Part shown: piece after piece, positions 8,735-17,630 of the stretch | How the letters are laid out: each line of letters starts with the position of its first letter | Position numbering within the stretch: the stretch's first letter is position 1 | Source of the DNA: Shewanella aquimarina | Lineage (GTDB): Bacteria; Pseudomonadota; Gammaproteobacteria; Enterobacterales; Shewanellaceae | DNA: 64,000 nt | Direction of reading: 5' to 3' | Assembly (NCBI RefSeq): GCF_023349185.1 | Contig: NZ_JAKIKY010000012.1 | Location: 62,001-126,000 of the forward strand | The notes under the pieces: model-generated | What the model was told of the DNA's origin: nothing | Database searches by the model: none | What the model saw: only the letters and a program-made list of their open reading frames with translations | Made by a program: the position numbers and the translations under genes

Positions 8735-10774
8735 ATGAGTAACCCTTTGCTAAGCGGCAGTGAATTACCGCTATTTTCGCAAATTAAACCCGAGCATATT
8801 CAGCCAGCCGTCGAGCAGGGGATTGCCAATTGTCGCCAGAAGATCGATGAGGTGCTTGCCAGCGGCGGCCCCTACACCTGGGACAATCTGATCGCCCCGC
8901 TAGAGCAGGTAGATGACGAACTGAGCCAAATTTGGTCACCCGTATCACACATGAACTCAGTGCTTAGCACAGAGGAGTGGCGCGCCGCTCACGATGCCTG
9001 CCTGCCACTCTTGTCTGAATATGGTACCTATGTGGGGCAGCATCAGGGCCTATATCAAGCTTATAAGGCGCTCAAGGAGTCCGATGAATTTGCCAAGTTG
9101 AGCCAGGCGCAGCAAACCAGCATCACTCACAGCCTGCGTGATTTCGAGCTGTCAGGTATCGGATTGAACGATGACGATAAACAAACTTATGGAAAATTGG
9201 TTAAACGTTTATCTGAGCTAACCAGTAGCTTCTCTAATCAGCTGTTAGATGCCACTCAGGCCTGGACTAAGCTGGTAACCGACGCCGAGGAGCTGGCCGG
9301 TTTGCCCGAGTCTGCCATTGCCGCGGCTAAGGCGATGGCCGAGGCCAAAGAGCAGCAAGGCTGGCTGTTCACCCTGGACTTCCCTTCTTATCTGCCCGTG
9401 ATGACCTACAGCGACAATCGTCAGCTGCGCGAGGAGTGCTACCGCGCCTTCGTCACCCGCGCCTCGGATCAGGGCCCTAACGCCGGTGAGTTTGATAACG
9501 GCCCCTTAATGAATGAGATCTTAGATCTGCGCCATCAGCTGGCCAATCTGTTGGGATTCGACAGCTTCGCCCACAAGTCATTGGCGACCAAGATGGCCGA
9601 GACGCCGCAGCAGGTGCTGGATTTCCTCAACGAGCTGGCGGCCCGCTCTAAGCAGCAGGGTCAAAATGAGCTGGCCGAGTTGACCGCATTTGCCGAGAAA
9701 GAGTTTGGCGTGACCGAGCTGGCGCCTTGGGATCTCAGCTACTACGCTGAGAAACTCAAGCACCACAGATATGAGATCTCCCAGGAGCTGCTGCGCCCGT
9801 ATTTCCCTGAAGATCGTGTGCTGTCGGGCCTCTTCTATACAGTGTCTCGTCTGTTTGACCTGACCATAGAGGAGCAGGAGCATTTCGACAGCTGGCATAA
9901 AGATGTGCGCTTCTTCCATATCAAAGACGCCGAGGGTGAGCACAGAGGCAGCTTCTACCTGGATCTCTATGCCCGCGAGGGTAAGCGCGGCGGTGCCTGG
10001 ATGGACGATTGCCGGGTGCGCCGACAAACCGCCAAGGGCCTGCAGAAGCCGGTGGCTTACCTGACCTGTAACTTTAACGCCCCTGTCAGCGGCAAGCCTG
10101 CGCTGTTTACCCATGATGAGGTGACGACGCTATTCCACGAGTTTGGCCACGGCATACATCATATGCTGACCAAGATAGATGTGGCGGGTGTGTCGGGCAT
10201 CAACGGCGTGCCTTGGGATGCGGTGGAATTGCCGAGCCAATTCATGGAAAACTGGTGCTTCGAGGAAGAGGCGCTGGCCGAGATCTCCGGACATTTCGAG
10301 ACCCACGAACCGCTGCCGAAGGCGATGTTAGACAAGATGCTGGCGGCGAAGAACTTCCAGTCGGGCATGATGATGCTGCGTCAGCTGGAGTTTTCGCTGT
10401 TCGACTTCCGCCTGCATCTGGAATATGAACCGGCCGAGGGTGCCCACATTCAGGCCAAGCTGGATGAGGTGAGAGATCAGGTTGCCGTGGTCAAGGCCGC
10501 CGACTTTAATCGCTTCCAACACAGCTTTGCTCATATCTTTGCCGGTGGTTACGCCGCGGGTTACTACAGCTACAAGTGGGCCGAGGTGTTGTCGGCCGAT
10601 GCCTTCTCTCGCTTCGAGGAAGAGGGGATCTTTAACGCCGAGACCGGACGCAGCTTCCTGGAAAACATCCTCGAGATGGGCGGCAGCCTGGAGCCGATGG
10701 AGTTATTTAAGCGTTTCAGAGGCCGTGAGCCACAGATCGACGCCCTGTTGAGACACTCGGGCATTCAAGGCTAA
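8735..10774 (+). CDS. prlC: Oligopeptidase A
   Basis: This 679-residue M3-family zinc metallopeptidase has the HEFGH signature at residues 468-472 with a downstream glutamate in the helix MENWCFEEE. Length and sequence match E. coli PrlC (680 residues), a cytoplasmic enzyme that degrades short peptides, including cleaved signal peptides. The start ATG at 8735 is preceded by GAGGA. A strong terminator follows 30 bp after the stop. In E. coli prlC lies between rsmJ and rlmJ; here those two lie 8 kb downstream. Confidence 0.96.
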   Translation: MSNPLLSGSELPLFSQIKPEHIQPAVEQGIANCRQKIDEVLASGGPYTWDNLIAPLEQVDDELSQIWSPVSHMNSVLSTEEWRAAHDACLPLLSEYGTYVGQHQGLYQAYKALKESDEFAKLSQAQQTSITHSLRDFELSGIGLNDDDKQTYGKLVKRLSELTSSFSNQLLDATQAWTKLVTDAEELAGLPESAIAAAKAMAEAKEQQGWLFTLDFPSYLPVMTYSDNRQLREECYRAFVTRASDQGPNAGEFDNGPLMNEILDLRHQLANLLGFDSFAHKSLATKMAETPQQVLDFLNELAARSKQQGQNELAELTAFAEKEFGVTELAPWDLSYYAEKLKHHRYEISQELLRPYFPEDRVLSGLFYTVSRLFDLTIEEQEHFDSWHKDVRFFHIKDAEGEHRGSFYLDLYAREGKRGGAWMDDCRVRRQTAKGLQKPVAYLTCNFNAPVSGKPALFTHDEVTTLFHEFGHGIHHMLTKIDVAGVSGINGVPWDAVELPSQFMENWCFEEEALAEISGHFETHEPLPKAMLDKMLAAKNFQSGMMMLRQLEFSLFDFRLHLEYEPAEGAHIQAKLDEVRDQVAVVKAADFNRFQHSFAHIFAGGYAAGYYSYKWAEVLSADAFSRFEEEGIFNAETGRSFLENILEMGGSLEPMELFKRFRGREPQIDALLRHSGIQG

Positions 10775-10802
10775 TGCTGTTCTGATTAGTCTACATAGAT
10801 GC

Positions 10803-10836
10803 AAAAAGGCCACTCCGCTAAAGGGTGGCCTTTTTT
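10803..10836 (+). terminator. Terminator after prlC, probably bidirectional
   Basis: AAAAAGGCCACTC pairs with GGGTGGCCTTTTTT around a short loop. T runs lie on both strands, so it can also end the VOC gene transcript coming from the other side. Confidence 0.88.
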
Positions 10837-10879
10837 ATGGGCTAGTTTTTATGAGCTAGCGCCTGTTGGTTCATCTTAG

Positions 10880-11383
10880 CTAGTAGGCGCCCGCGCTGTA
10901 GGTTAGCTCATAGCTGTGGCTGTAGATCTCTAGGATGTTGCCGAAGGGATCTTCCATGTAGATCATGCGGTAAGGCTTCTCGCCTGGGTAGTAGTAGCGA
11001 GGGGCCTTCATGCGCTTCTTACCACCTGCGGCGACAATCTTCTCTACCAGGCCTTCGAGATCCGGGTCTTGTACGCTGAAGTGGAATACGCCCGTCTTCC
11101 AATATTCGAAGTTATCCTCAGGGTTTTGCTGATTGGCAAACTGAAACAGCTCGACGCCTATCTTGTCGCCGGTGGCCAGGTGGGCGATACGGAACGATCC
11201 CCAGTTGGCACCGAAGACGTCGGTACACATCTCGCCGATTGGGCTGTCATCTTCCACAATTTCAGTGGGTTTCATGATGAGATACCAGCCTAACACCTCG
11301 GTGTAAAATTTGACGGCTGCCTCGAGATCCGGCACCGAAATACCTATGTGAGAAAAGGTTCTTGGGTAAGTTGTGTTGTTCAT
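10880..11383 (-). CDS. VOC family (glyoxalase-like) protein
   Basis: The 167-residue protein has the paired beta-alpha-beta-beta-beta modules of the vicinal oxygen chelate fold. The first begins FSHIGISVPDLEAAVKFYTEVLGW (quoted in part: HIGISVPDLEAAVKFY) with H12 as a likely metal ligand. The second begins VFHFSVQDPDLEGLVEKI and ends MEDPFGNILEIYSHSYE, giving His and Glu ligands. The reaction cannot be told from sequence: lyases, dioxygenases and resistance proteins share this fold. It is divergent from a LysR regulator with a 24-bp palindrome between them, so that regulator probably controls it. Confidence 0.8.
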   Translation of the reverse strand: MNNTTYPRTFSHIGISVPDLEAAVKFYTEVLGWYLIMKPTEIVEDDSPIGEMCTDVFGANWGSFRIAHLATGDKIGVELFQFANQQNPEDNFEYWKTGVFHFSVQDPDLEGLVEKIVAAGGKKRMKAPRYYYPGEKPYRMIYMEDPFGNILEIYSHSYELTYSAGAY

Positions 11384-11437
11384 ACTATGCTCCTGTTGGT
11401 GAGTTGGGTATAGATTACAAATCGCACAGAATTATGT

Positions 11438-11461
11438 AAAATTATCAAAATTTATAATTTT
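11438..11461. promoter_or_regulatory. Palindromic operator candidate for the LysR regulator
   Basis: AAAATTAT (11438-11445) and ATAATTTT (11454-11461) are perfect inverted arms 8 bp apart in the 89-bp divergent region. It is A+T-rich and ends 11 bp before the regulator start, typical of an autoregulatory LysR site. Confidence 0.5.
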
Positions 11462-11472
11462 GAGTACAAATT

Positions 11473-12348
11473 GTGATGATTAATCCCGTCTGGTTGCGCA
11501 GCTTCTGCACCCTGGTGGAGCTGGGTCATTTCACCCGCACCGCCGAGCGCCTGCATATGACCCAATCCGGCGTCAGCCAGCATGTGCGTAAGCTGGAAGA
11601 GCAGCTAGATACCCAGCTGCTGCTGAGGGAAGGCAAGAAGTTTTCCCTGACTCACGCCGGCCGCCAGCTATACCAGCAGGGGCAGGCCATACTGCAATCC
11701 CTGGCTCGGCTGGAGCAGGGGATCAAGCAAGATCCGCCCTTCGCCGGAGAGGTACGCCTGATGTCCCCCGGCAGCGTCGGCCTCAAGCTCTATGGCGAGT
11801 TACTGGATTTACAAAGCGTGCACCCCGAGTTGTCGCTGGATTACCGCTTCGCCTCCAACGCCGGGGTTGAGAGCGCCATCACTGCCATGGAGGCGGATAT
11901 CGGCCTGATGACCCGTCAGCCAGAGCTTACCGAGGTGCAGGCCGAGCCGATTGCCAAGGAGGCGTTACTCCTGGTGACGCCAGCTAGCCAAACGTCTCTC
12001 TCCTGGGAGGACCTGCTAAAGCTGGGCTTTATCGATCATCCCGATGGCGCCCACCACGCCAAGTTACTGCTGGGGGCTAACTACCCCGAGTTTGAGCACA
12101 TTGATCAGCTGCCTAAGCGGGGCTTCTCTAATCAGATTGGCTTGATCTTAGAGCCAGTGAGCCGTGGCCTGGGCTTTAGCGTCTTGCCCGCCTATGCGGT
12201 GGAGGCCTTTGCCCGTCAGGATAAGATAACCGCCCATCGACTGCCCGTGGCGGTTAGTGAGACCATCTTTCTTTGCCGCCGACGTCAGGCCGTGCTGCCG
12301 AGACGGGTCGGTTCGCTGAGCGAGGCCATTAAGGCCTGCCTGGCTTAG
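11473..12348 (+). CDS. LysR family transcriptional regulator
   Basis: The 291-residue protein has the N-terminal winged helix-turn-helix (residues 3-62: [20 protein letters not shown], then [12 protein letters not shown]) and a C-terminal periplasmic-binding-like effector domain. The track start is GTG at 11473, but the immediately following ATG at 11476 is equally likely. It is divergent from the VOC gene and probably regulates it and itself through the palindrome between them. The effector is unknown. A strong terminator follows. Confidence 0.9.
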   Translation: MMINPVWLRSFCTLVELGHFTRTAERLHMTQSGVSQHVRKLEEQLDTQLLLREGKKFSLTHAGRQLYQQGQAILQSLARLEQGIKQDPPFAGEVRLMSPGSVGLKLYGELLDLQSVHPELSLDYRFASNAGVESAITAMEADIGLMTRQPELTEVQAEPIAKEALLLVTPASQTSLSWEDLLKLGFIDHPDGAHHAKLLLGANYPEFEHIDQLPKRGFSNQIGLILEPVSRGLGFSVLPAYAVEAFARQDKITAHRLPVAVSETIFLCRRRQAVLPRRVGSLSEAIKACLA

Positions 12349-12380
12349 AGAGGCAAGGTCTGTTCTGGTTGAGTAAGCGA

Positions 12381-12415
12381 GCGAGGCCGGCGGAACCACC
12401 GGCCTCGCAACTTTT
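12381..12415 (+). terminator. Terminator after lysR-type gene
   Basis: GCGAGGCCGG (12381-12390) and CCGGCCTCGC (12399-12408) form a 10-bp perfect stem followed by AACTTTTC. It separates the regulator from the convergent transporter gene. Confidence 0.8.
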
Positions 12416-12416
12416 C

Positions 12417-14030
12417 TTACGGCGTGTAGTAGGTTGCCGCACCCGGACCGACCGGCAGCCCGAGGGCGAACACCCAGATGAAGAAGAAGCAGGTCCAACC
12501 GATAAAGAAGACGATTGAGTAAGGCAACATGGTGGCGACCAGCGTACCTATGCCCAAGTGTTTCTTATACTGGGAGGCCACCGCCAGGATCAGGCCGAAA
12601 TAGCTCATCATTGGGGTGATTAGGTTGGTGACCGAGTCGCCGATTCGGTAGGCCGCCTGAATCGTCTCTGGCGCATAGCCAACCAACATCAGCATGGGCA
12701 CGAAGATAGGCGCCGTTACCGCCCACTGCGCCGAGGCGCTGCCCAGCATCAGGTTGATGAAACCACACATCATGATAAACAGCAGGAACACCAGCGGCCC
12801 CGTGAGGCCGATGGCGTTGAGGGCGTCGGCCCCGGTGACCGCCAGCACGGCACCCAGGTTAGTCCACTTGAAGAAGGCGACAAACTGCGAGGCAAAGAAC
12901 ACCAGCACGATATACATGCCCATGGTACTCATGCTGTGGGACATGGCGTCGATCACGTCTTTATCCCGCTTCATGGTGCCCACCACCTTGCCGTAGACCA
13001 GGCCGGGAATGGCGAAACAGATGAAGATGAAGGCGACTATCCCCTTGAGGAAGGGCGATCCCGCGACCAGCCCAGTCTCTGGATGACGCAGCGGCGCGTT
13101 CTCCGGCACCACAGAGAGCGCCAATATGCCGCCCAATACCAGGATGGAGAGACCAGCCATCTTGAGGCCCTTGATCTCCAGCGGCGTGACGCCATCCATC
13201 TTCTGGTTGTGCAGATCTATACTGGCCTCGCTGGGATCATACTTACCCAGTTTGGGCTCGACGATCTTCTCCGTGACCAGGGCGCCGAGAATGGTGATGA
13301 CGAAGGTTGAAGCAAACATGAAGTACCAGTTGACCTCTGGACCCACTAAATAGTCGGGGTCGATCATCTGCGCCGCCGCTTCGGTGATGCCCGACAGCAG
13401 AGGGTCTACCGTGCCCAGCAGCAGGTTGGCGCTGTAGCCGCCAGAGACACCGGCGAAGGCCGCCGCCAGACCCGCCAGGGGATGACGCCCGAGGGAGTGG
13501 AAGATCAGTGCCGCCATGGGGATCAGCACAACATAACCCAGCTCGGCGGCGGTGTTGGAGACGATACCGGCGAAGACTATGGTGAGGGTCACCAGACGCT
13601 TAGAGGCGCCCATCACCAGGGTGCGCATCGCCGCCGACAGCAGGCCGGAGCGATCGGCGATGCCAACCCCCAAGAGGGCCACCAATACAGTGCCTAAGGG
13701 AGTAAAGCCGGTGAAGTTGGTCACTAGGTTGGAGACTATCATCCTCAGGCCTTCGGCATTCATCAGGCTGACCACATGGATCAGGCCATCTTCGCCGCGT
13801 CCCGCCGCACCGACCGGACGGGGATCGTTTACCGTCAGCTCGAAATAGCCGGCGATGCCGCTGATCACTATGATTGCGGCGCAAAACAGGGCGAAGAGGG
13901 TGATGGGATGGGGCAGGAGGTTCCCCAGGTGTTCGACCAGGTTGAGAAAGCGGACGAAGAGGCCGTTCTTGTTCGTCGATGGTGTCGGGGGCTGACTGGC
14001 CGCAAGACCCTCTTCTTGTTTGGAGCTCAT
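12417..14030 (-). CDS. AbgT family transporter
   Basis: The 537-residue membrane protein has about eleven to thirteen hydrophobic segments and the family blocks VSNLVTNFTGFTPLGTVLVA, AELGYVVLIPMAA and GVSGGYSANLLLGTVDPLL. AbgT members take up p-aminobenzoyl-glutamate (E. coli AbgT) or export sulfonamides and folate-like compounds with proton motive force (MtrF type). There are no abgAB hydrolase genes next to it, so the drug-efflux type or a peptide substrate is possible. A well-formed terminator at 14200-14230 lies in its leader on the same strand. Confidence 0.9.
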   Translation of the reverse strand: MSSKQEEGLAASQPPTPSTNKNGLFVRFLNLVEHLGNLLPHPITLFALFCAAIIVISGIAGYFELTVNDPRPVGAAGRGEDGLIHVVSLMNAEGLRMIVSNLVTNFTGFTPLGTVLVALLGVGIADRSGLLSAAMRTLVMGASKRLVTLTIVFAGIVSNTAAELGYVVLIPMAALIFHSLGRHPLAGLAAAFAGVSGGYSANLLLGTVDPLLSGITEAAAQMIDPDYLVGPEVNWYFMFASTFVITILGALVTEKIVEPKLGKYDPSEASIDLHNQKMDGVTPLEIKGLKMAGLSILVLGGILALSVVPENAPLRHPETGLVAGSPFLKGIVAFIFICFAIPGLVYGKVVGTMKRDKDVIDAMSHSMSTMGMYIVLVFFASQFVAFFKWTNLGAVLAVTGADALNAIGLTGPLVFLLFIMMCGFINLMLGSASAQWAVTAPIFVPMLMLVGYAPETIQAAYRIGDSVTNLITPMMSYFGLILAVASQYKKHLGIGTLVATMLPYSIVFFIGWTCFFFIWVFALGLPVGPGAATYYTP

Positions 14031-14913
14031 GGTATTTCCTTCATCTTGGGCATCTGGGTGCCCTTATATTTCTGACCGCCAGCAGGCGGAGTGTTAGCAC
14101 TTTATGATGAAGGAATTGCTTTAACTGAAGCTTAATTTGCGCTAATCGGTCAATCAAGTGACTTGGGGGCTGGGGAGGATGGGGAGTTTGGTATAGGCAA
14201 AAGAAAAGCCCGGCTTAGTCTAAGCGGGCCAATAAAAGGATGATGATTAAAACCAAGCCCTGGGGGGAAGATTGGGTTGCCTCTTGGTTGATTAAGATAA
14301 TAGCCCAGGCTGGCTGTACGAATACTGAACAGGAAACATGTTGAGATAACCTTGGTATTGATTGGGGAATCATTGATGGAGTCGGCGCAAGGTGTAGTCG
14401 AGTTGGGTGGCTCGAATTAAGGAAGTGCGAGGGAGGTTGCACTGTCAGTTAAGCTTTCTCATTGCTCAAACTCTGTGCAAGTAGCAGCCATGACCTGAGC
14501 GCTGGATAGACAGTCTCTATGAAATATGCAGCAAATCGGCTGATTTTTGCCCTAAAGCCTCACTGACTGTCGGTAAAGCGTGTCATTTTGACCATTAGCT
14601 AGGGGATGATTTTGAAACACCAGTATTAGGTCAATCTGTATAGTATTGTCTTACATGGCTATTTGTATTGATTTTGTTACTTGTTGTGCTTTTTGCCTTG
14701 AGCCGGGTTAAAAGTCGTGAAGCTAGGTGAAAAGGATACTTTTACGGCAAAATTGGCGTGATAAATATCATTTTCGGTGAAAAAAGATGAATATAGCAGC
14801 AGTGAGATGTCGAAAGCGGCGTCGATAAATTGCTGGAAATCATCGCGAAAATCGGTGAAGCTGGTGCGTTAACCAACGAGATATAAGAATAACTATAGGG
14901 AAGGAACTCAAAG
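14031..14913. other. 880-bp non-coding region between abgT-type gene and lemA
   Basis: No convincing protein gene is present. On the minus strand a reading frame from 14442 to 14215 ends in LVLIIILLLARLD just within a terminator hairpin, but it has no ribosome-binding site. The plus strand of 14170-14440 is rich in GGA triplets (about seven), which recalls Csr-binding RNAs but not convincingly. The right part (14640-14880) is A+T-rich and probably holds the lemA operon promoter. Confidence 0.5.
14200..14230 (-). terminator. Orphan rho-independent terminator on minus strand
   Basis: Read on the minus strand, GCCCGCTTAG and CTAAGCCGGGC form a stem with one bulged C, followed by TTTTCTTTT. No recognised gene ends here: the next minus-strand gene upstream is more than 10 kb away across plus-strand genes. 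It therefore ends either a small RNA or a leader transcript of the AbgT-type gene. Confidence 0.75.
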
Positions 14914-15483
14914 ATGGAAGGTTTGTTATTAGGCCTTGGCCTAGTCGTTATTATCACCTACCTCTGGTATGTCAGCCTGATCAAGAAGCGTAACGTGGTT
15001 CGTGAAGCCTTGTCGGGTATCGATGTGCAGCTGAAGAAGCGCGCCAATCTGGTGCCCAATATTCTTAAGATTGCACAGAAATTTATGGATCACGAGAAGT
15101 CGCTGCTTACCGAGATCACCGCGCTGCGTGCTCAGGTAACTGCGGGCTATGATCTGAACGATGCCGATGCCATCAAGGAGCATCTGGGATTGGCCGGGCA
15201 GCTCAACAGCAAGATGGGCCAGCTGATGGTAAGCGTCGAGAACTACCCCGAGCTTAAGTCTGACAAGACCATGGTGCAGGCGATGACCACCTACAGCGAG
15301 GTCGAGGAGCATATCTCGGCGGCGAGACGTTTCTACAACTCGGCAGTGTCTGAACTCAATACCGCGGTGGAGATCTTCCCCGGTTCCATTATCGCCTCCA
15401 TGGCCAAGGTTAAGGTGATGCCTTTCTACGAAGCCGATGAAGCGTCGAAGACGCCGATCGATGCATCCGACTACCTGAAGTAA
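14914..15483 (+). CDS. lemA: LemA family protein
   Basis: The 189-residue protein has one N-terminal membrane helix (about 3-23) followed by a long helical domain with the family pattern NVVREALSGIDVQLKKRANL (positions 28-47) and LVPNILKIAQKFM. The chain ends in a short FYEADEASKTPIDASDYLK tail. LemA proteins are widespread, N-out anchored helical bundles without a fixed function; many are encoded beside membrane TPM or DUF3137 proteins, as here. The start is preceded by AAGGAA. It opens a four-gene operon: DUF3137 begins 17 bp after its stop. Confidence 0.9.
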   Translation: MEGLLLGLGLVVIITYLWYVSLIKKRNVVREALSGIDVQLKKRANLVPNILKIAQKFMDHEKSLLTEITALRAQVTAGYDLNDADAIKEHLGLAGQLNSKMGQLMVSVENYPELKSDKTMVQAMTTYSEVEEHISAARRFYNSAVSELNTAVEIFPGSIIASMAKVKVMPFYEADEASKTPIDASDYLK

Positions 15484-15499
15484 CCCGAATCATAGCTCA

Positions 15500-16510
15500 A
15501 TGAACCCAGTAAGCTTTATTCTCGGGGCGCCGATTAAGGCGGAGCGTCAACCGCAACGTCTGTTTGCAGACCCCGATGAGCTGGGTCAGTTTAAGGCTTA
15601 CTATGAAGAACATATCGAGCCTCTGACCCGTAAATTTGAAAACCATAGGATCGCCAGCCTCAAGGCGCTGCGGGGCCGCCTCTATACCAGTCTGGCAATC
15701 CTCCTCGGCGTGGCCGTGCTGATCCTGCTCTTTAGCCTGTCCGGTTATCTCGAGGTCCCCTGGGTCTTCTTTATCGTCTTATGCCTCCCCTTTGGCTGGT
15801 GGAGTTATCGCCCCCTGAAGCGTTATAAAAGCGATGTGAAGCGCGAGGTGTTCCCCAAGATCTTCCGCTACTTCGGCCATGACTTTATCTTCAGTACCAG
15901 CCACAGCATGAGCCTGACTCAGCTTAAGCGCTCTAAGCTGCTGCCTGGCTATGACAATGCTAAGTTTGATGACTATGTGCAGGGCACCTATAAAGGGGTC
16001 GAGATTGCCATCAACGAGCTGTGTTTAACCAAGCAGGTCAAGCGTGAGAAGAGTACCGAGACGGAAACCGTGTTTCGCGGCGTCATGGTGCAGCTCAGCA
16101 GCCATAAGGCATTTAAGGGGCATACCGTGGTGGTGAAGAATCGCGGTGGCCTGGTGAATTTTCTCTCCAGCAGCTTTAAGCGCCTGAGCCGGGTTAAGCT
16201 CGAAGATCCCAGGTTTGAGAAGCAGTTTGACGTGTTTTCAAGCGATCAGATCGAGGCGCGATACCTGCTTACGGTCGGTTTCATGGAGCGTCTACAGTCA
16301 CTGGCCAACCTGTTTTCCGGTAAGATCCAGTGCGCCTTCTACGAAGACAAGTTATTGATCATGTTGCAGAGTGGCGATAACCGCTTCGAGATGGGCTCCA
16401 TCTTTAATGGCGCTACCTTCGAGTACGAGTTTAGTCAAATTAACCGCGAGATGAAGCAGCTGTTTGCTATGATTGAAGTACTCAAACTCGACCAAGACAT
16501 TGGATTTTAA
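15500..16510 (+). CDS. DUF3137 family membrane protein
   Basis: The 336 residues contain two adjacent membrane helices at about 64-82 and 88-106, a preceding soluble segment and a large C-terminal cytoplasmic or periplasmic domain ending in MKQLFAMIEVLKLDQD. DUF3137 proteins regularly accompany LemA, which fits this order. Function is unknown; a joint role with LemA at the cell envelope is inference. Its stop overlaps the next gene's start (TAATG at 16508-16512), indicating translational coupling with the lytic transglycosylase. Confidence 0.82.
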   Translation: MNPVSFILGAPIKAERQPQRLFADPDELGQFKAYYEEHIEPLTRKFENHRIASLKALRGRLYTSLAILLGVAVLILLFSLSGYLEVPWVFFIVLCLPFGWWSYRPLKRYKSDVKREVFPKIFRYFGHDFIFSTSHSMSLTQLKRSKLLPGYDNAKFDDYVQGTYKGVEIAINELCLTKQVKREKSTETETVFRGVMVQLSSHKAFKGHTVVVKNRGGLVNFLSSSFKRLSRVKLEDPRFEKQFDVFSSDQIEARYLLTVGFMERLQSLANLFSGKIQCAFYEDKLLIMLQSGDNRFEMGSIFNGATFEYEFSQINREMKQLFAMIEVLKLDQDIGF

Positions 16511-17238
16511 TGCCTGCTGCCGCGCCCCGTACTCTACATTTTCCCCTAAAGCTGGTCTGCCTTGGGCTCGGCCTGCTGTTATGCCAGCAGTTTGCAGTGG
16601 CGCAGTCGGAAAAGCCGCGCTACAAGGCGAGTTACTCTAAGCATGGCATCTTAAACAGGGGCGAAGCCACACGCTCTAGCGAGACGGGCGATAGCAAGAT
16701 CAAGGTATATCAATATACTCAGGCTAACGGAGTGGTGGCCTTTGCCGACCATGCCCCGGGCGACAGGGATTTCAGGGTGCTGTCGTATGAGTGCTATGCC
16801 TGTAAACCCGACTCGACTCTCGACTGGCAGAAGATGCCGCTGTTTAGCGCCGAATATGATGAGCTGATCTCAAGAGCGGCTAAGGCTCATCATCTAGACC
16901 CCGCGCTGATCCGCGCCGTGATCCATGCCGAATCCGCCTTTAATGTGTTTGCCCTGTCCCGTAGCGGTGCCATGGGGCTGATGCAGCTAATGCCAGATAC
17001 CGCCAAGGCGATGGGGGTGAAGAACCCCTACCGCCCCGAGCAGAATATCGACGGCGGCGCCCGCTACTTAGCCAAGATGCTGGCAAGGTTCGATGGCAAT
17101 ATCGATCTGGCCTGCGCCGCCTATAATGCCGGCCCTACCACAGTGACTCAGTACAAGGGGATCCCGCCCTATCCGGAGACCCAGGCCTATGTGAAACGGG
17201 TCAAGATACTGATGAAGCGTTATCAGAAGCTGGGGTGA
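16510..17238 (+). CDS. Lytic transglycosylase (SLT domain), exported
   Basis: The 242-residue protein has a signal peptide (hydrophobic stretch 15-30, likely cut after FAVA), a short DUF4124-like segment (around 60-85, YQYTQANGVVAFADHAPGD) and a C-terminal SLT domain. The catalytic glutamate is in HAESAFN; the family motifs GAMGLMQLMPDTA and AYNAGPTTV follow. Such enzymes cleave the glycan strands of peptidoglycan with formation of 1,6-anhydro ends, in the periplasm. It is coupled to DUF3137 upstream and overlaps the following gene, so the LemA-DUF3137 pair may be linked to wall remodelling. Confidence 0.92.
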   Translation: MPAAAPRTLHFPLKLVCLGLGLLLCQQFAVAQSEKPRYKASYSKHGILNRGEATRSSETGDSKIKVYQYTQANGVVAFADHAPGDRDFRVLSYECYACKPDSTLDWQKMPLFSAEYDELISRAAKAHHLDPALIRAVIHAESAFNVFALSRSGAMGLMQLMPDTAKAMGVKNPYRPEQNIDGGARYLAKMLARFDGNIDLACAAYNAGPTTVTQYKGIPPYPETQAYVKRVKILMKRYQKLG

Positions 17239-17243
17239 TTAAG

Positions 17244-17606
17244 ATGCAGCAGACCATTATCGAATTGGAACTCGCGCTGCTCAGCCCAGAGGTGCGCTGC
17301 GATGCCAATGTGCTCGATGAGCTGATCCATGCCGACTTTTTGGAGGTGGGTGCCACGGGAATCAGCTTCGGCAAGCCTGAGGTGTTGGCGCGCCTGCCCA
17401 AGGAGAAGCCACCGGTATTCAGGGTGAGCGATATGCAGTATCGCTTGCTGAGCGAAGATCTGGTCCAGCTCAACTACCGCGCCTGTTTTAAGCCGGTAAA
17501 CGAGGTAGATAAGCGTTATTCGCTGCGCACCTCGCTGTGGAAATGCAGTAATGGCCGATGGCAGATGATCTACCATCAGGGCACGCCCTGCGCGCCCTTC
17601 TTCTAA
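17244..17606 (+). CDS. DUF4440/SnoaL-like small protein
   Basis: From ATG 17244 the product has 120 residues; an overlapping GTG at 17235 would add three. It shows the cone-shaped alpha+beta pattern of the NTF2-like DUF4440 group: an N-terminal helix IIELELALLSPEVR, DELIHADFLEVGATG, and a C-terminal strand pair LRTSLWKCSNGRWQMIYHQGT. Members bind small ligands or act as isomerase-like enzymes; the substrate is unknown. It ends the lemA operon. GGGGT seven bases upstream of ATG supports the chosen start. Confidence 0.8.
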   Translation: MQQTIIELELALLSPEVRCDANVLDELIHADFLEVGATGISFGKPEVLARLPKEKPPVFRVSDMQYRLLSEDLVQLNYRACFKPVNEVDKRYSLRTSLWKCSNGRWQMIYHQGTPCAPFF

Positions 17607-17630
17607 GCACTAAAAGTATTCGTTACGGCG

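Noticed and set aside
14215..14442. 75-residue minus-strand frame before the AbgT-type gene
   Set aside because: No start signal and Ser/Pro/His-rich beginning; only its hydrophobic end next to the terminator is of interest and is reported as a possible leader.
14160..14450. CsrB/C-like RNA on the plus strand
   Set aside because: GGA triplets are present, but few are in evident hairpin loops and there is no plus-strand terminator at the end.
14806..14886. In-frame stretch DVESGVDKLLEIIAKIGEAG before lemA
   Set aside because: Reads like protein for about 26 codons but follows a stop codon and lacks any start codon; too short to call a gene remnant.
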